The notes beneath the pieces are model-generated. The model was not told the origin of the DNA. It was given only the letters and a program-made list of their open reading frames with translations, and searched no databases. This document shows positions 44,907 to 52,788 of a stretch of DNA of 64,000 nucleotides, piece after piece. Numbering within the stretch: position 1 is the first letter of the stretch; each line of letters begins with the position of its first letter. Both the position numbers and the translations under genes were made by a program. This DNA comes from a bacterium. GTDB taxonomy: Bacteria; Bacillota; Clostridia; Lachnospirales; Lachnospiraceae. The stretch spans positions 1 through 64,000 of the forward strand of contig SFRL01000009.1 of assembly GCA_004562765.1 (NCBI GenBank), read 5' to 3'.

Positions 44907-45482
44907 TTATACAACGGATAATTTCCGCAGCTTCACGATACGGCTGCCGCTGACCAGCGCCCGGTCCGCTCCGCGAAACGGCTCACGCGGATCAAACACG
45001 GTCAACAGCTGCGATCCTGCGATCGTCTGATACCAGTCATCATACGCCACATAGGGCAATGCGATGGCAAGCTGTGCCGCCTCACGCCGCCTGCGTTTTA
45101 CATCATTGATCTGTGCCTCCATCTCAGAACGGATCGCATCCAGTTCCTGCGCGGAGAGTGCGTATGGATACTGTTCAAACTCCCAGAGTGTCACCGCCTC
45201 CCACGCCCGCAGCCGGCAGTCATCATCCGTCAGGTCGAAAGAACATGCAAGCAGCTTTTCGTACTGCGACCTCATCTGATCCGTCCGCACCGCAAGTGTT
45301 CCGTCATCCATCTGTGTCTCAGCCACATCCATCAGCGCATCCTCAGCGATCCGGTCCATCTGACGGTCGTATGCGATCTGCGTCGTCTGTTGCGCCAGCA
45401 GACTCGCAATATGCAGGTCACGCCCCAGAAACAGGCAGATAAATAATGCCGCAAATAAGATACAGAAATCAGTAAGCTTCAT
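44907..45482 (-). CDS. Tad-cluster membrane-anchored protein (191 aa)
   Basis: No named family. An N-terminal transmembrane helix (about 6-24, FCILFAALFICLFLG) followed by an extracytoplasmic, helix-rich body and ending in a strand segment SGSRIVKLRKLSVV. Last gene of the Tad-like cluster; overlaps the previous gene by 14 nt, with GGAGGG upstream. A minor pilin or assembly protein is plausible from topology and context only. Confidence 0.7.
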   Translation of the reverse strand: MKLTDFCILFAALFICLFLGRDLHIASLLAQQTTQIAYDRQMDRIAEDALMDVAETQMDDGTLAVRTDQMRSQYEKLLACSFDLTDDDCRLRAWEAVTLWEFEQYPYALSAQELDAIRSEMEAQINDVKRRRREAAQLAIALPYVAYDDWYQTIAGSQLLTVFDPREPFRGADRALVSGSRIVKLRKLSVV

Positions 45483-45945
45483 ATTTTACAGTCCCTCCGT
45501 AGCGGATGCTGACAGTGTGGTCTTTCATATTCGGGAGTAGCATAAAACCTGCCTTTTTTTCAATCGTGATAAGAAAAAAATCGCCCCTGCAGAAATAATA
45601 GTTTTCTCCCTGCTCCACCTGGTTTCGGATATCCTCCTCATCGTGATAGGTCTCACAGCGCACATATCTCTCTTCTGCTTCATCAAACACATACTCCGGC
45701 TGCTCATGCAGAAATGTCACCTCGTAGACCGCTGATTCGCGGGCCAGAGAAGCATAAAATGTGCGCAGCATCTGTCCACTGATCAAACCGGTATTGCACA
45801 CACTGTCCACAAAATGCGTTGCCTCTGTCAGAAGCGTCATCTGTTCCGCTGTCTTCGCCCGCTCATTCATGTAGACCAGCGGCATTCCGAAAAGAATGAT
45901 GACCGCCAGGAAAATACTACACACTTTTCCGAAGATATCACTCAT
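45469..45945 (-). CDS. Tad-cluster membrane-anchored protein (158 aa)
   Basis: 158 residues: one N-terminal transmembrane helix (about 8-26), an outer domain with acidic segment DEAEERYVRCETYHDEEDI, and C-terminal strands DHTVSIRYGGTVKYEAY. Pilin-like topology (TadE/TadF-like by position), family not recognised. It overlaps the genes on both sides by 8 and 14 nt. Confidence 0.72.
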   Translation of the reverse strand: MSDIFGKVCSIFLAVIILFGMPLVYMNERAKTAEQMTLLTEATHFVDSVCNTGLISGQMLRTFYASLARESAVYEVTFLHEQPEYVFDEAEERYVRCETYHDEEDIRNQVEQGENYYFCRGDFFLITIEKKAGFMLLPNMKDHTVSIRYGGTVKYEAY

Positions 45946-46105
45946 CCCACGCTTCCTCCCACAGGATCATTCCCGGCAGACTGACCTCCTGCTCCGCTGC
46001 AAACAGATCATCCACACTCCGCCCCACCATGCACATCATGCTGACCGCCAGCAGAAACAATCCCGCCGCAGCAGCCATGTACATTCCTTCTGTCACATGC
46101 TCCAT
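45938..46105 (-). CDS. Small membrane protein of the Tad cluster (55 aa)
   Basis: Too short for most gene finders. 55 residues with one hydrophobic helix (about 9-27, YMAAAAGLFLLAVSMMCMV), then an acidic C terminus ending EEAWDE. AGGAG lies six bases before the ATG, and it overlaps the next gene by 8 nt and follows the previous gene by 9 nt, so the tight spacing supports it as real. Could be a minor or adaptor pilin-like subunit. Confidence 0.7.
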   Translation of the reverse strand: MEHVTEGMYMAAAAGLFLLAVSMMCMVGRSVDDLFAAEQEVSLPGMILWEEAWDE

Positions 46106-46114
46106 ACGCCGCTC

Positions 46115-46564
46115 CTACTGCTGCACAAAAGACAGTCCGGTGATCGTCCCGTTTGCATCCCGCACCACAGAGCCTAAAAAGCGCCCGGTGGGATTGATAT
46201 AGTTGGCGCTGGCCGCATTCTGCGCGCTCTTGTAATCCAGCGTAGATGCATTTTTCAGGCTGCCGTCCGCATCGCTGAACTGGTAAATGTAGTAGCTCGT
46301 ATTTTTCTTTGTCTGTACCTTGATACCGATCATCTCATCACCGAATTTGCGGATCACATTGATGACCTCGCTACCGGAAACTTCTGTATTCTCATACATC
46401 GTCTTTGACGTGTCCGCAAACTCCGCCTGCAGCTCGTTGATCTGCCCGGTTCCGCTGCTCGCCGTATCAGAAGCCTCCCTTGCAATATAAAATCCAAGAC
46501 TGATGATAATGCAGGTAATGATGATACCCGCTGCCAGCATCAGCCCTTTCAAACTGTTTTCCAT
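46115..46564 (-). CDS. Pilin-like protein of the Tad cluster
   Basis: 149 residues with a short N terminus (MENSLKG), a hydrophobic helix (about 8-28, LMLAAGIIITCIIISLGFY) and an Ala/Ser/Thr-rich outer domain ending RFLGSVVRDANGTITGLSF. The layout resembles type IV/Flp-like pseudopilins, the most probable major subunit of this cluster. No prepilin peptidase gene is nearby. AGGAGG precedes the ATG. Confidence 0.7.
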   Translation of the reverse strand: MENSLKGLMLAAGIIITCIIISLGFYIAREASDTASSGTGQINELQAEFADTSKTMYENTEVSGSEVINVIRKFGDEMIGIKVQTKKNTSYYIYQFSDADGSLKNASTLDYKSAQNAASANYINPTGRFLGSVVRDANGTITGLSFVQQ

Positions 46565-46646
46565 CCGTCAAATCCTCCTTTTCTCCAAATCTCCCGCGCC
46601 TTCGCCGGGGAATCCAAAACCAATCTGTTCCGGCAATGTCCAAAAC

Positions 46647-48092
46647 CTAATACGATCCCAATTGCGTCAGTCCCTCCAACACAAAGGGAATGACCAGCCG
46701 CAGTGCCAGCAGCGCCACAAAGGGCAGAAACGCGATCACCCGCGCAAACGCTGCCTTTTCCCGCTGCAGACTTTCCACCTTCTGCCGGTGCTGTTCCATA
46801 TGATAGGCACGCTCGCCCTCCAGATCATAAAATGCCTGCGCCACAGGAATATCATCGCATACGATCAGCGCTTCCACCAGCTTGACCGCCGGCTCATAGG
46901 CAAGATCCTCCTTCAGTTGTTCCAGACTTTCACGTCTGCGGTAAGAAAAATCGTCCACCGCCCGCTGCAGTGCTCTTGAAAACACCGAGGAAAAGCGTTC
47001 CATCCACCGCAGGATCTCCTCGACCGTGATCATTTGAAAATGCCTGACGATCAGGATCAGTGTCTCAAAACGCAGCGTCTCCTCGCTCTTTTGTTGTCCG
47101 GTACGCACCTGCAAGATAATGACCCACGCATCCGGAAGGAAACAGCCGGTCACGGCACATGCCGCAAGGATCAGTAAAAGACCTGCCCCCGGCAGATGTA
47201 CACCATATCCCCCACTGCCCGCGCCCGCCGCGAAGCTGCCCGCCATGACCACGCCCGCAAATAGCACACTACCACACGCGCAGAGCAGCTTTTGTACCAA
47301 AAATTCCCGGATGTTCCCAAACCCCTGCAGCACCTTCAGCATTTCATTCTTTTTCAGATAGCGGCTGTAATGTGCCGCGATGTGTATATCTATGAGCTTT
47401 GCCAGTGCCGGTATATGTAAAAGCCGCATAGCGATCGTGTGCTTTCTTCCTTCCGGCATGGTCGGGTACTGCAGCTCCTGCACGGAGACTGTGCATATAA
47501 CCGTCAGGATAAAACACAGGATCAATGTAACAAAACCGTAAGTTCCGGTATAAAACCGGTTCAGGTCCGCACTGATGGAAGCACTCCACAGTTGGATCGG
47601 AATGCTGAAAAAGAATGGCAGCAGGCAGAGCGTCGTCAGTCCCAGAAAGGCATAGCGCCCCTCCTGCCTGCGCAAAAGCTCCGTGCGCACCTCCTCCTTG
47701 ATATAGCGGATATTGTGCACAAACAGAGAGACCCCCTGAATGCGCAGATCCCCAAAGGAGCGGATCGTATAACACAGCGTGAACAGCAGCAGAAAACAGG
47801 CATTTTTTGTGTGTCCGCCGGGAGATACGCTATCCTCAGGGCCGCCTTCTGTCTTCAACAGGTCTACCATCCGCATCAGCTCGCGCTGTACACGGCTCCC
47901 GCACACCTGCATACTCTCCTCTAATGCTTCCAGCATATCTCCCCTCTTTGCATATTGTCCCGCCAGCTCGTCCAGGAAGTGCTCCTGTTCCGTCAAAAGT
48001 TTTTCCTCCGCCTCCTGTCTCTTCCTGCGAAGAAAGATCCCAAACCAGAAGACAACCAATACAGGATACAATACAAGATTAAATATCAGCAA
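46647..48092 (-). CDS. TadB/TadC-like inner-membrane protein (GspF family), fused form
   Basis: About 481 residues, with transmembrane helices near the start, around 90-110, 150-215, 270-330 and at the C terminus. The cytoplasmic segments ETLILIVRHFQMITVEEILR and RRESLEQLKEDLAYEPAVK resemble GspF cytoplasmic domains. A single long protein stands where TadB and TadC are usually two. A TTG start at 48092 with AGGAGG nine bases upstream is preferred over GTG 48119. It overlaps the ATPase gene by 14 nt. Confidence 0.75.
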   Translation of the reverse strand: MLIFNLVLYPVLVVFWFGIFLRRKRQEAEEKLLTEQEHFLDELAGQYAKRGDMLEALEESMQVCGSRVQRELMRMVDLLKTEGGPEDSVSPGGHTKNACFLLLFTLCYTIRSFGDLRIQGVSLFVHNIRYIKEEVRTELLRRQEGRYAFLGLTTLCLLPFFFSIPIQLWSASISADLNRFYTGTYGFVTLILCFILTVICTVSVQELQYPTMPEGRKHTIAMRLLHIPALAKLIDIHIAAHYSRYLKKNEMLKVLQGFGNIREFLVQKLLCACGSVLFAGVVMAGSFAAGAGSGGYGVHLPGAGLLLILAACAVTGCFLPDAWVIILQVRTGQQKSEETLRFETLILIVRHFQMITVEEILRWMERFSSVFSRALQRAVDDFSYRRRESLEQLKEDLAYEPAVKLVEALIVCDDIPVAQAFYDLEGERAYHMEQHRQKVESLQREKAAFARVIAFLPFVALLALRLVIPFVLEGLTQLGSY

Positions 48093-49677
48093 TGCGAAAC
48101 GCCTCCTTTTCCGCCTCACTCAGCCAGCGCTCCATCTGCTTTTTTGTGCTCCCATCAAGCCGGTTTTTCCTCCGGTAAACGCCGTCCTCGTAGACGATGA
48201 GATCTACCAGTTCATACCCTTCCGGTGTCTGCGGTGTCTCCCGGATCTGTGTGATCCGCTCGATAAAGCGTCTGCCCTCACGATCCAGATGCAGATGCAC
48301 GTCAAAATTGACCACACTCACCACCTGCTCTGTTGCCACCCGCTCGCTGGAGAAGCTGCCTTCCTTTAGCAGGCTGTTGCGCAGCGATAAAATGAGCGCC
48401 CGTGTCGTCTTGGCGTGATGCGTAAAAAGTGTGAACAGCGAACCCACTTGTCCGCTCTCTACCATCCAGGCCGCCACACGTGCCGATGCCACCTCGCCGA
48501 TGATGCTGACTGCTCCGTCCGTCTTTTTCTGCAGCTCCAGTCCCTCCCATCCATCAATGGTGGTCGTCTCCCGGAACGTGACGATATTTCTGTCCGGATA
48601 CCATCTTCTCAGATGCAGCTCAAAAGCAAGTTCCAGCACCCGCAGTGTGTATTCCGGCGGGATACTTTCCACCAGTGCCATGAGCAGTGTCGTCTTTCCA
48701 CATCCCTGCATGCCGGTAATACCCACCACCTGACAGCCCTTGACCAGCCATTGCAACAGCGTGACGGCAGCCTGCGCACCCGGCTGCGGAAACAGTTCTG
48801 CGAGTGCCCGTTTTCCGCCTGCGCCGAGCTTTCGCACAAAAAACATCCAGCTCTCTGCAAAATCCGGGCGCGCCACAACCACGCGGGAGTGGTCTGCCAT
48901 CTCATGTACCAGATAGCCCCGTGCTCTTGAAAGTTCGCCCGGCTGTTCATAACGACAGATATTGCGGCAGATGCGCTCCAGCTCCCGATCGCTTCCAAAA
49001 TCAAGAAACGCCAGATGCACACTGCGCCCCTGATAAAACATCCACACGCTGTGATAGTCTCCGGGTGTCCCCGAAACACCGCCGGAAACACCGTCGATAT
49101 TCATATCACGCAGTTCATCGATCACTCCCAGACCCTTGTAGGCGCTGTATACCTTCCATGTCAGAAGCTCCAGCTTTTCCACAAAAGATAAGGGTCTTTT
49201 TCTTTGTTCATACACAGTCAGGATATCCTTTTCTGTGATCTTATTTTTTGTTCCGTCCAGGAGCCCGTTTTCCTCCACCAGAACACGCAATGCCTCCTGT
49301 CCGTGCTTCTTTTTATATAGATAGAGCAGTCTGTCAAACAGATACTCGGCATTTTTATTTCCCCTGTCACGAAAATAAAACACCTCATCGATGGTGTACT
49401 CATTCAACCGGAACAGCTTCAACAGACTTTCCTGCAAAAACTCCTGTACATATGCTTTTGCCAGATCATCACCCACTCCGCAGCGTGCGAGATTATCCCG
49501 CAGTTCCTTTTTCTGGCGCGCCAGACGCTTCAACTTTCCGGCATCCAGCTTCATCTCATACAGATTCTCTCTCAAAATACGGTTCACATGCTCACCGACA
49601 CTCCTCACCATGCCATCCAGATCCGGCAGCGGCTCCTCCTGCCTGTGATCTGTATGTTCCGTCACACGTTCAGTCAT
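48079..49677 (-). CDS. cpaF: CpaF/TadA-type secretion ATPase
   Basis: Powers pilus assembly or secretion in Tad systems. 532 residues: an N-terminal helical domain, then a GspE-like ATPase core with Walker A GITGMQGCGKTTLL, Asp box/Glu region VLELAFELHLRRW, and ASARVAAWMVESG with Walker B-like IIGEVAS. ATG 49677 has GGAGG nine bases upstream, within the end of the tadZ-like gene. Confidence 0.88.
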   Translation of the reverse strand: MTERVTEHTDHRQEEPLPDLDGMVRSVGEHVNRILRENLYEMKLDAGKLKRLARQKKELRDNLARCGVGDDLAKAYVQEFLQESLLKLFRLNEYTIDEVFYFRDRGNKNAEYLFDRLLYLYKKKHGQEALRVLVEENGLLDGTKNKITEKDILTVYEQRKRPLSFVEKLELLTWKVYSAYKGLGVIDELRDMNIDGVSGGVSGTPGDYHSVWMFYQGRSVHLAFLDFGSDRELERICRNICRYEQPGELSRARGYLVHEMADHSRVVVARPDFAESWMFFVRKLGAGGKRALAELFPQPGAQAAVTLLQWLVKGCQVVGITGMQGCGKTTLLMALVESIPPEYTLRVLELAFELHLRRWYPDRNIVTFRETTTIDGWEGLELQKKTDGAVSIIGEVASARVAAWMVESGQVGSLFTLFTHHAKTTRALILSLRNSLLKEGSFSSERVATEQVVSVVNFDVHLHLDREGRRFIERITQIRETPQTPEGYELVDLIVYEDGVYRRKNRLDGSTKKQMERWLSEAEKEAFRIADI

Positions 49678-50473
49678 TCGCACCCGCCTCCAGGATCAGA
49701 TCTGCCACCTGTCGAAGCCCGGCAACAAACTGCTCATTGCGCGGATTGGTTCCCCGGCTGCGGCAGCACGCCTTCATATACGGTTCCACCCTGCCCCGCG
49801 CACACGCCTGGGCAAAATGCGGATTTGTGGGGATATGACAGATACTATCTCTGTCCATGCGATAGATCCGCTGCAGATTCTCACAGTTATATACCTGATC
49901 ACAGCTGTAATTTGACAGAAGATACAGCACCCTTCCACGACAGGGAAACCGTGAGCAGAAAAAATGCTCCAGCTCCTTCTGCTCACCGGAAAAATTAACC
50001 ACAACCACGTCCGCCTGCTGCAGCATGCTGTATGCAAATTCATCCCGTTCACTGCCGATATCCATAAAAACAAACTCCGCAAACTCCTCCATACGTGCCA
50101 TGATCCGCTGCTGCAATTCTCCTGTCTGCGCGGGGTAAAGACCGGGCTTCTCTCTGGAACCGCGCGGCAGGTAAAACAAACGCTGATCCAAAAGCGGCAC
50201 CATACTTTCTTTCATTGCCTCAGTGTCCAGCCTGTGATGTTGTTCCTGCCAGATGAGATAATCCATCCCTTCCAGCGCATAATAGGTACTGTCCTCCCGC
50301 AGCACAGAACGTTTTTCCCACGGACAGAAAAACAATTCCAGATCTCCATTGGCTGCTTTCGGCTGCATACAGATGCTCCGGTGATTCGTAGAAAGTGTAA
50401 GAAAGCTTGCCACCGCCGTCATATTGCTGGTCGTTCCGCATCCGCGACTGGCACCCCAAAAAACGATCTTCAT
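49670..50473 (-). CDS. TadZ/CpaE-like P-loop protein without Walker A lysine
   Basis: 267 residues with a ParA/MinD-like fold. N-terminal MKIVFWGASRGCGTTSNMTA matches the deviant Walker A, but the lysine in GKT is replaced (GTT). DIGS follows where the Walker B lies. Likely a polar localisation or pilus-positioning factor that does not hydrolyse ATP in the normal way. ATG 50473 overlaps the preceding stop (ATGA). Confidence 0.78.
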   Translation of the reverse strand: MKIVFWGASRGCGTTSNMTAVASFLTLSTNHRSICMQPKAANGDLELFFCPWEKRSVLREDSTYYALEGMDYLIWQEQHHRLDTEAMKESMVPLLDQRLFYLPRGSREKPGLYPAQTGELQQRIMARMEEFAEFVFMDIGSERDEFAYSMLQQADVVVVNFSGEQKELEHFFCSRFPCRGRVLYLLSNYSCDQVYNCENLQRIYRMDRDSICHIPTNPHFAQACARGRVEPYMKACCRSRGTNPRNEQFVAGLRQVADLILEAGAND

Positions 50474-51129
50474 GCGCACGCTCCCTTCCTCGCCTGTTTA
50501 AAACTACGCCAGAGCAGGGATTCCTCACACTCTGCCAGTCCCCTGCAGATCTTCACCAGCATTTTTTCAAAGGGAACGGACAGATGCGTGAAGCTGTGAT
50601 AACCCTGGTGCTGCATAGAAAACCGGCCGGCGATATCCTCCTCGCTCAAGGGCAGCACATAGGAATCCACAACAAAACAGTTTTCCTCCTGCAGCATAGC
50701 AAGCACACGTCTGGCGCTGACTGCCTCCGGGCATACGTCCCGCAGGATCACGTTCATGGGCAGAGCTGTGCGCTTCATCAGCTCCCGGTAACGGTAGATC
50801 TGCGCAACCGCGCAGTCCATCACCAGGAAGATCTCCCCACACGCCTGCAGCGCCTCCTCCGACGGCCAGACACCCAGATCCACGATCAGATAGTCATAGT
50901 CCTTTTCCTGCCAGCAGTCCGCCGGAACCAGGCGTTCATAGTCGATTTTTTTATAGGTGATCGTGAGCAGTTTTTCCACAGGATGCGGAATGCAGTAATG
51001 CATCGCCTGCTCGTATGAATTGTCCACCACACAGACACGGCAGCCCATGTTCTGCAGGATGGAAGCCACATAGATACAGATGTCTGTCTGACCGACGCCA
51101 AACAGACCGATGATTTTCTTTTCAGACAA
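50470..51129 (-). CDS. Second TadZ/MinD-like P-loop protein (degenerate)
   Basis: 219 residues starting at TTG 51129 (GGAGG eight bases upstream). MinD-like layout: KIIGLFGVGQTDICIYVASIL in the P-loop position (Gln-Thr instead of GKT), CVVDNS, and YLIVDLGVWP (Walker B position). Switch and ATP-binding residues are incomplete, as in its neighbour. First gene of the Tad-like operon, which suggests an early regulatory or positioning role. Confidence 0.72.
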   Translation of the reverse strand: MSEKKIIGLFGVGQTDICIYVASILQNMGCRVCVVDNSYEQAMHYCIPHPVEKLLTITYKKIDYERLVPADCWQEKDYDYLIVDLGVWPSEEALQACGEIFLVMDCAVAQIYRYRELMKRTALPMNVILRDVCPEAVSARRVLAMLQEENCFVVDSYVLPLSEEDIAGRFSMQHQGYHSFTHLSVPFEKMLVKICRGLAECEESLLWRSFKQARKGACA

Positions 51130-51205
51130 TCAAATACCTCCGTAGTTTGGTTGCCTTACTCCGGGAAAAATTCTGCCGAGCGGCAGAGAAATATAAATGT
51201 ATACG

Positions 51206-51241
51206 AAAAAAAAGATATGCTAATGATAGCACATCTTTTTT
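51206..51241 (-). terminator. Terminator of metF
   Basis: AAAAAAAAGATATGCT pairs with AGCACATCTTTTTT with one mismatch; minus-strand T-run. Confidence 0.75.
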
Positions 51242-51266
51242 GTTTGTAAAGGCATTTTATAAAAAT

Positions 51267-52136
51267 TTAAGATTTGAGGATCGCAGACAGATTCTCCAGG
51301 ATACCCTGTGCAACCTTGGAATTATTCATGGAATACACATGGATATTTGTGATGCCGTTGGCGATCAGATCTATGATCTGATCCGTCGCGTAAATGATAC
51401 CCGCCTGCTGCATTGCATCCTTATCACCGCCAAAATGATCCACAATATTGATAAATCGCTCCGGCATATGACAACCGGACAGCTTTACTGCATTTTTCAC
51501 CTGCGTGGCACGGGTGATCGGCATGATCCCCGGAATGATGGGCACATAGATTCCCGCCTCACGGGCACGGTACAGGAAATTGTAATAAATATTGTTGTCA
51601 AAAAACATCTGTGTTGTCAGGAAATCACAGCCTGCATCCACTTTCTTCTTCAGGTTTAAGATATCCTCGCGCTTGTTTGCCGCGTCCGGATGTCCCTCCG
51701 GATAGCACGCGCCGCCCACACAGAAGCCGCCGAACTCCCGGATCGTCTCCACCAGCTCCGACGCATAGTGGTAATCCGTAAAGGGCTCACCCTCCATCCA
51801 TGACGGACGGTCACCCCGCAGTGCCAGCACATTTTCCACGCCTGCGTCGCGCATGTTCACCAGCGCTTCACGGATCGACTGTTTTGTTGCACCTACACAG
51901 GTCAGATGCGCGATCGTGGGCACATCATATTCCTTCTGTATGCCCTCTGCGATCGCCAGTGTGTTCCGGCTTGTGCTGCCGCCTGCGCCGTAAGTCACGC
52001 TCATATAGCTGGGTTGCAGCGCTGCCACATTGTACGCCGCCTTTTTTACACTCTCAAAATCCGCGTCGGTCTTCGGCGGAAATACCTCAAAGGAGAGCGT
52101 CAGTTTCTCTTTCCCCAATATCGTATTCAATTTCAT
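51267..52136 (-). CDS. metF: Methylenetetrahydrofolate reductase
   Basis: Reduces methylenetetrahydrofolate to methyl-THF, feeding methionine and possibly acetogenic carbon flow. TIM barrel with SFEVFPPKTDADFESV, SVTYGAGGSTS, TCVGATKQSIREAL, NVLALRGDRP, and the flavin/folate segment GADFITTQ-like GCDFLTTQMFFDN. 289 residues is normal. It follows mntP by 13 nt and may share its transcript. Confidence 0.94.
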   Translation of the reverse strand: MKLNTILGKEKLTLSFEVFPPKTDADFESVKKAAYNVAALQPSYMSVTYGAGGSTSRNTLAIAEGIQKEYDVPTIAHLTCVGATKQSIREALVNMRDAGVENVLALRGDRPSWMEGEPFTDYHYASELVETIREFGGFCVGGACYPEGHPDAANKREDILNLKKKVDAGCDFLTTQMFFDNNIYYNFLYRAREAGIYVPIIPGIMPITRATQVKNAVKLSGCHMPERFINIVDHFGGDKDAMQQAGIIYATDQIIDLIANGITNIHVYSMNNSKVAQGILENLSAILKS

Positions 52137-52149
52137 ATTTTACCCCTTT

Positions 52150-52731
52150 CTACCCGATAAAACAGATCTTTAAGCCGATCAGGATGAGTATCACGCCGCC
52201 CAGGATCTGCGCCTTTCCGGCAAGTTTTACACCAAATTTCTTTCCGATCTTCACACCCGCAATACAAATAATAAACGTAACAATCGCGATGATGAGTGAT
52301 GAGATAAACGCCTGAAACGCGCTGTACGCAGAGGTCGTAAATCCGGTAGAGAGCGCGTCGATGGAAGTGGCGATGCCCTGTACGATGAGCAGCTTTACGC
52401 CAAGCTCCCCCGAGCTCTCCTCCCCGTCCTCATCGCCCCGGATACCGTCAAGTAGCATTTTTCCTCCGATGATCAACAACAGGATCAGGGCGATCCATGG
52501 AATAAATCTTTCAAACATCGAAAAGATCTCTTTGATCGTCGTGACACAAAACCACCCGATCATGGGCATCGCAAACTGGAAGCCCGCAAATGTTCCCGCG
52601 ATCACACACATTTTTTTCTTTTTCATGCCGGGATCATTCAGCCCGTTTGCCATGGACACCGAGAACGCATCCATCGCCAGCGCCACGCCGAGCGCGATAC
52701 TTTGAAGTACCAGTTCCAACCAGATTGTCAT
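52150..52731 (-). CDS. mntP: Manganese efflux pump MntP
   Basis: 193 residues with six transmembrane helices and the paired intramembrane acid motifs ALAMDAFSVSMANG and ATSIDALSTGF typical of MntP. Exports Mn2+. A charged loop GDEDGEESSGE separates the halves. AGGAGG precedes the ATG. There is only 57 nt, mostly a terminator, upstream, so a manganese riboswitch does not fit. Confidence 0.92.
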   Translation of the reverse strand: MTIWLELVLQSIALGVALAMDAFSVSMANGLNDPGMKKKKMCVIAGTFAGFQFAMPMIGWFCVTTIKEIFSMFERFIPWIALILLLIIGGKMLLDGIRGDEDGEESSGELGVKLLIVQGIATSIDALSTGFTTSAYSAFQAFISSLIIAIVTFIICIAGVKIGKKFGVKLAGKAQILGGVILILIGLKICFIG

Positions 52732-52750
52732 TACTATTCCTCCTGTAATA

Positions 52751-52778
52751 AAAAGGATGTCTGTAAAGACATCCTTTT
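52751..52778 (-). terminator. Terminator of aspS
   Basis: AAAAGGATGTCT and AGACATCCTTTT, a perfect 12-bp stem with GTAA loop; minus-strand T-run. Confidence 0.9.
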
Positions 52779-52788
52779 AGATTCTTTT

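Noticed and set aside
50054..50062. Another GCCGATAT on the plus strand
   Set aside because: Antisense inside the tadZ-like gene with no gene downstream in that direction.
52732..52788. Manganese (yybP-ykoY) riboswitch before mntP
   Set aside because: Only 57 nt, mostly the aspS terminator, lies upstream.
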